NCBI GenBank assembly: GCA_003521815.1
Contig: DPHE01000048.1
Location: forward strand, 48,732-74,727
Direction: 5' to 3'
Source: Colwellia sp.
Lineage (GTDB): Bacteria; Pseudomonadota; Gammaproteobacteria; Enterobacterales; Alteromonadaceae
Length of the DNA stretch: 25,996 nucleotides
This document shows, in pieces, positions 24,712 to 25,996 of the stretch. Each line of letters starts with the position of its first letter. Positions within the stretch are counted from its first letter, which is position 1. Under the pieces are notes generated by a model. The model was not told the DNA's origin. It did no database searches and saw nothing but the letters and a program-made list of their open reading frames with translations. The position numbers were made by a program, and so were the translations under genes.

Positions 24712-25569
24712 TCAAATGTCCTTTTTACCACGTGTATCTAGAAATAGGGTAATCGATGTATATCGATTAAATACCCTTGAAGTATCACTTTTCTCAACTT
24801 CTCTGATATTTTCTTCACCTTTGTTTTTTATAACAATTTGTGAGGGGGTAATGCCTTGATCGGTGAAATATTTTTCGACACTTTGGGCCCGTCTTTTACT
24901 TAATTGACTGTTATATGCGGTACTTCCTTTAGTATCGGTATGACCGCTGATAAGTAATGTTGAGTTGGGATAATGCTTAATTAATTTAATCAGCTTATTG
25001 AGAGACGGGTAATATATGGGTTTTATTTCGTCTTGGTTAAAATCATGCAATGTTTCAGTCATTAACATGTGATTATTTTCAAATATGACGTTTTCTTTTT
25101 CTGTTGTTTGCAATTGTGTTTTTGCTAATGATGGATTATCACATTGATTAAAATCGCCTTCATCGTACCACCGTTTCAGTACAACTTTATTGTTGGTATA
25201 ACCACAACTTAAATGACCATTGATATATTGATTTATACAGTGAATTTTACGAAATTGTCGGTCAAGTTCTACCAATGTTATAAAAGCATCTTTTTCCATA
25301 TTGGCATTATGCTCAGCGGTTGCTCGCGATAAATACGATTGTGCAATACCTAACTGGCCTGATATACATCGCTTAGATTTTTGTTGTTCCAGTAATAAAA
25401 GTTGAGACTCTGCGCTAGCAATATATATTTGCATTTGCGTTTTATCTAAACTTGTCGAAGCATCACCACGAGAAAGTAAACTGGTGTTGTTATCGGCTGT
25501 GTTGGATGAACTACAGCTTGATAACATTATGACAGCGCATAGTGACAACAAAGTAGGCTGAACAATCAT
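24712..25569 (-). CDS. sypB: OmpA-family lipoprotein, SypB type
   Basis: 285-aa outer-membrane lipoprotein when started at ATG 25569: signal peptide MIVQPTLLSLCAVIM and lipobox LSSC with Cys19. The middle (about 45-150) is helical and Cys-containing, of unknown fold. The C-terminal OmpA domain (about 175-280) binds peptidoglycan: LLISGHTDTKGSTAYN and LSKRRAQSVEKYF with the diaminopimelate-binding Asp and Arg. The start overlaps the STAS stop by one base (TAATG), so it is translationally coupled, and no separate Shine-Dalgarno is needed. A longer frame to 25629 would add 20 residues before the signal peptide and is unlikely. Confidence 0.82.
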   Translation of the reverse strand: MIVQPTLLSLCAVIMLSSCSSSNTADNNTSLLSRGDASTSLDKTQMQIYIASAESQLLLLEQQKSKRCISGQLGIAQSYLSRATAEHNANMEKDAFITLVELDRQFRKIHCINQYINGHLSCGYTNNKVVLKRWYDEGDFNQCDNPSLAKTQLQTTEKENVIFENNHMLMTETLHDFNQDEIKPIYYPSLNKLIKLIKHYPNSTLLISGHTDTKGSTAYNSQLSKRRAQSVEKYFTDQGITPSQIVIKNKGEENIREVEKSDTSRVFNRYTSITLFLDTRGKKDI

Positions 25570-25919
25570 TAGCTGGCAAGTTGTAAGCTGGGTGATGTTT
25601 CTAAGTAACCGTTGATACTTTGATAACAATTTATCGTTTTATCTAGAAACAGCATTTGAAAAAGTTCTAGTGGTTGTTGTGTTAACCCTGAAACACCGAC
25701 GCTGAATCCTTTAACCACCAATCTTTTATATAAAAAGACAATTGCGCCAATGCCTGATGAATCGATAAAAGGTACATGTTCAAGATCAAAGACAATATTT
25801 GTACTTAGTTTGCTATACGTTTCTATATTATCTTTCATGATATTTACCGTATCTGCATCAAAGTTTCCGTTGATTTTAATTATAAAATCGTTATTTAGAT
25901 TATAAGTTTCATTTAACAT
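25569..25919 (-). CDS. sypA: STAS-domain protein, SypA type
   Basis: 116-aa single STAS (anti-sigma-factor antagonist) domain with the phosphorylation motif FIDSSGIGAIVFLYKRL; Ser55, the second Ser of DSSG, aligns with the regulatory Ser of SpoIIAA. In V. fischeri, SypA promotes biofilm when unphosphorylated and is inactivated by the kinase SypE; no SypE-like gene is in this window. First gene of the four-gene export operon, with a sigma-54-like promoter and a good Shine-Dalgarno (AAGGTGG, 7 nt). Confidence 0.8.
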   Translation of the reverse strand: MLNETYNLNNDFIIKINGNFDADTVNIMKDNIETYSKLSTNIVFDLEHVPFIDSSGIGAIVFLYKRLVVKGFSVGVSGLTQQPLELFQMLFLDKTINCYQSINGYLETSPSLQLAS

Positions 25920-25956
25920 AACAGTTCCACCTTTTTAGTTAATTAATAGTGGTTAA

Positions 25957-25973
25957 TGCAATGTGCGGGCCAA
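25957..25973 (-). promoter_or_regulatory. Sigma-54 promoter for the sypA-D operon
   Basis: Minus strand TTGGCCCGCACATTGCA is the best match in the window: GG at 25971-25970, ten bases, GC at 25959-25958, one base off the TTGGCACG-N4-TTGCA consensus. The predicted start is near 25946, 27 nt before sypA. GTTGATA at the very end (25996-25990) repeats the half-site of the palindrome at 16145-16171. Most of the activator region lies outside the window. Confidence 0.75.
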
Positions 25974-25996
25974 TAATAATATCCTTTATTATCAAC

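Noticed and set aside
1..25996. CRISPR arrays, insertion sequences, tRNA or rRNA genes
   Set aside because: I saw no regularly spaced direct repeats, transposase-like proteins with terminal repeats, or structural RNA genes.

Overview
This window looks like the chromosome of an AT-rich marine gammaproteobacterium of the Alteromonadales, most likely Colwellia or a close relative. This rests on the low GC content, on housekeeping genes that resemble the Alteromonadales/Vibrionales versions (bamC, dapE with an M15 peptidase, yfbV, rlmA, xthA), and on the polysaccharide genes. No identity search was possible, so the genus is an inference.

Positions 1-10912 hold ordinary housekeeping genes. They are bamC (+); a minus-strand run of an ArsC/YffB-like protein, dapE, an M15 peptidase and a small membrane protein; yfbV (+); xthA and rlmA (-); a conserved putative lipoprotein (-); a large U32-family protein related to the rRNA hydroxylase RlhA (-); and a GST-fold protein (+). 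A good bidirectional terminator separates bamC from the dapE group.

Positions 10955-25996 form an exopolysaccharide locus in several transcription units. On the right (-) is a four-gene operon: STAS protein, OmpA-type lipoprotein, multi-SLBB export protein and CpsD-like P-loop ATPase. This matches sypA-sypB-sypC-sypD of the Vibrio fischeri symbiosis polysaccharide locus in order and domain content. Next come a Wzy/WaaL-type polymerase or ligase (+), a GT4 glycosyltransferase plus Wzx-type flippase pair (-), a GT2 glycosyltransferase (+), a broken GT4 gene (-), and an operon of glmS, a hexapeptide acyltransferase and a TuaH-like glycosyltransferase (-). No initiating phosphoglycosyltransferase, no Wzz and no SypE/F/G-type regulator lies in the window.

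The most striking result is regulatory. All six transcription units of the locus have a sigma-54 type promoter (TGG[C/T]-N9-TGC[A/T], strict GG-N10-GC spacing) upstream of the first gene, in the right orientation. Two of them face each other with predicted start sites at adjacent bases (16202/16203). Between the divergent wzx and wzy units a perfect dyad, TTAGTG-N5-CACTAA, lies about 135-140 bp upstream of both predicted starts, where a sigma-54 activator would be expected to bind. V. fischeri syp is likewise sigma-54 dependent through SypG, so this looks like a syp-type regulon that has also captured glmS.

The GT4 gene at 14910-16125 carries two clear lesions: one extra A in an A8 run just after the start codon, and a single in-frame TAA. 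The polymer structure has therefore probably changed, or the gene is switchable at the A-run.
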